Shown here one piece after another: positions 6,914 through 7,016 of a DNA stretch of 7,016 nucleotides; positions within the stretch are counted from its first letter, which is position 1, and each line of letters begins with the position of its first letter. The position numbers were made by a program, and so were the translations under genes. The notes under the pieces are model-generated. The model worked only from the letters and a program-made list of their open reading frames with translations, was not told where the DNA came from and did no database searches. The stretch covers positions 2,219 to 9,234 of the forward strand of contig DHNF01000088.1 in NCBI GenBank assembly GCA_002409375.1, read 5' to 3'. Source of the DNA: Ruminococcaceae bacterium UBA5423 (GTDB lineage: Bacteria; Bacillota; Clostridia; Oscillospirales; Acutalibacteraceae).

Positions 6914-7016
6914 TATATTCCGACTACGTTTGAATGGAAAAGCGAAATGTATTGTTCACTTGGTAATCTGTTTTTATTATAAAATAATAATTAAAGTAAT
7001 TGGTACAAAATAAAGA

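Noticed and set aside
6952..6980. Possible plus-strand promoter TTGTTC-17-TATTAT for a divergent gene beyond the window
   Set aside because: The -35 is poor and the region is so AT-rich that -10-like hexamers arise by chance; no gene start is visible to support it.
6974..6990. Perfect inverted repeat TTATTAT-AAA-ATAATAA upstream of the ilvB promoter as an operator
   Set aside because: It is made only of A and T in an AT-rich stretch, lies about 60 nt upstream of the -35, and matches no operator I know.
6678..7013. Plus-strand open frame running from ilvB into the upstream region
   Set aside because: It starts inside ilvB on the opposite strand, crosses the ilv promoter, and lacks a ribosome binding site or recognisable protein features.

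Overview
This window carries two convergent housekeeping gene groups from what looks like a low-to-moderate GC Firmicute, most likely a member of the Clostridia (Oscillospiraceae/Ruminococcaceae-like). The reasons are the tilS-hpt-ftsH gene order typical of Firmicutes, strong AGGAGG ribosome binding sites, use of GTG and TTG starts, and an IlvB of the 'GA-x-I-C-P-F-Y-D / N-N-R-L-G-M-V-R-E-L-Q' type that I associate with clostridia. Assignment below class level would be guesswork.

Plus strand, 1-3190: the 3' part of tilS (tRNA-Ile lysidine synthetase, cut by the window edge), then hpt (hypoxanthine phosphoribosyltransferase, GTG start) and ftsH (membrane AAA+ zinc protease). The ftsH start is best placed at a TTG at 1229. 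The three genes are tightly spaced, look co-transcribed, and end at a strong intrinsic terminator (3197-3233).

Middle, 3191-3551: a gene-free convergent spacer. Besides the two terminators facing each other, it holds a cluster of GTAG-headed palindromes that match the format of REP sequences. Two of them face each other as a 117-nt doublet (3357-3473) resembling a REPIN/BIME. This is the least explained part of the window.

Minus strand, 6836-3552: the branched-chain amino acid operon ilvB-ilvN-ilvC (acetohydroxyacid synthase large and small subunits, then ketol-acid reductoisomerase). It is read from a near-consensus sigma-A promoter (6913-6885, 17-nt spacer) with a short leader of roughly 40 nt and no visible T-box. 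ilvB and ilvN are probably translationally coupled. ilvC follows a 149-nt spacer containing small hairpins, and the operon ends at a 14-bp-stem terminator (3497-3535). IlvB and IlvN form the valine-regulated enzyme that makes acetolactate or acetohydroxybutyrate; IlvC converts these to the dihydroxy acids leading to valine, leucine and isoleucine.

The genes are ordinary. The points that merit a second look are the REP-like doublet, an EF-hand/dockerin-like acidic loop in the extracytoplasmic domain of FtsH, and natural residues in IlvB and IlvC at positions known to control herbicide binding, second-substrate choice and cofactor choice.
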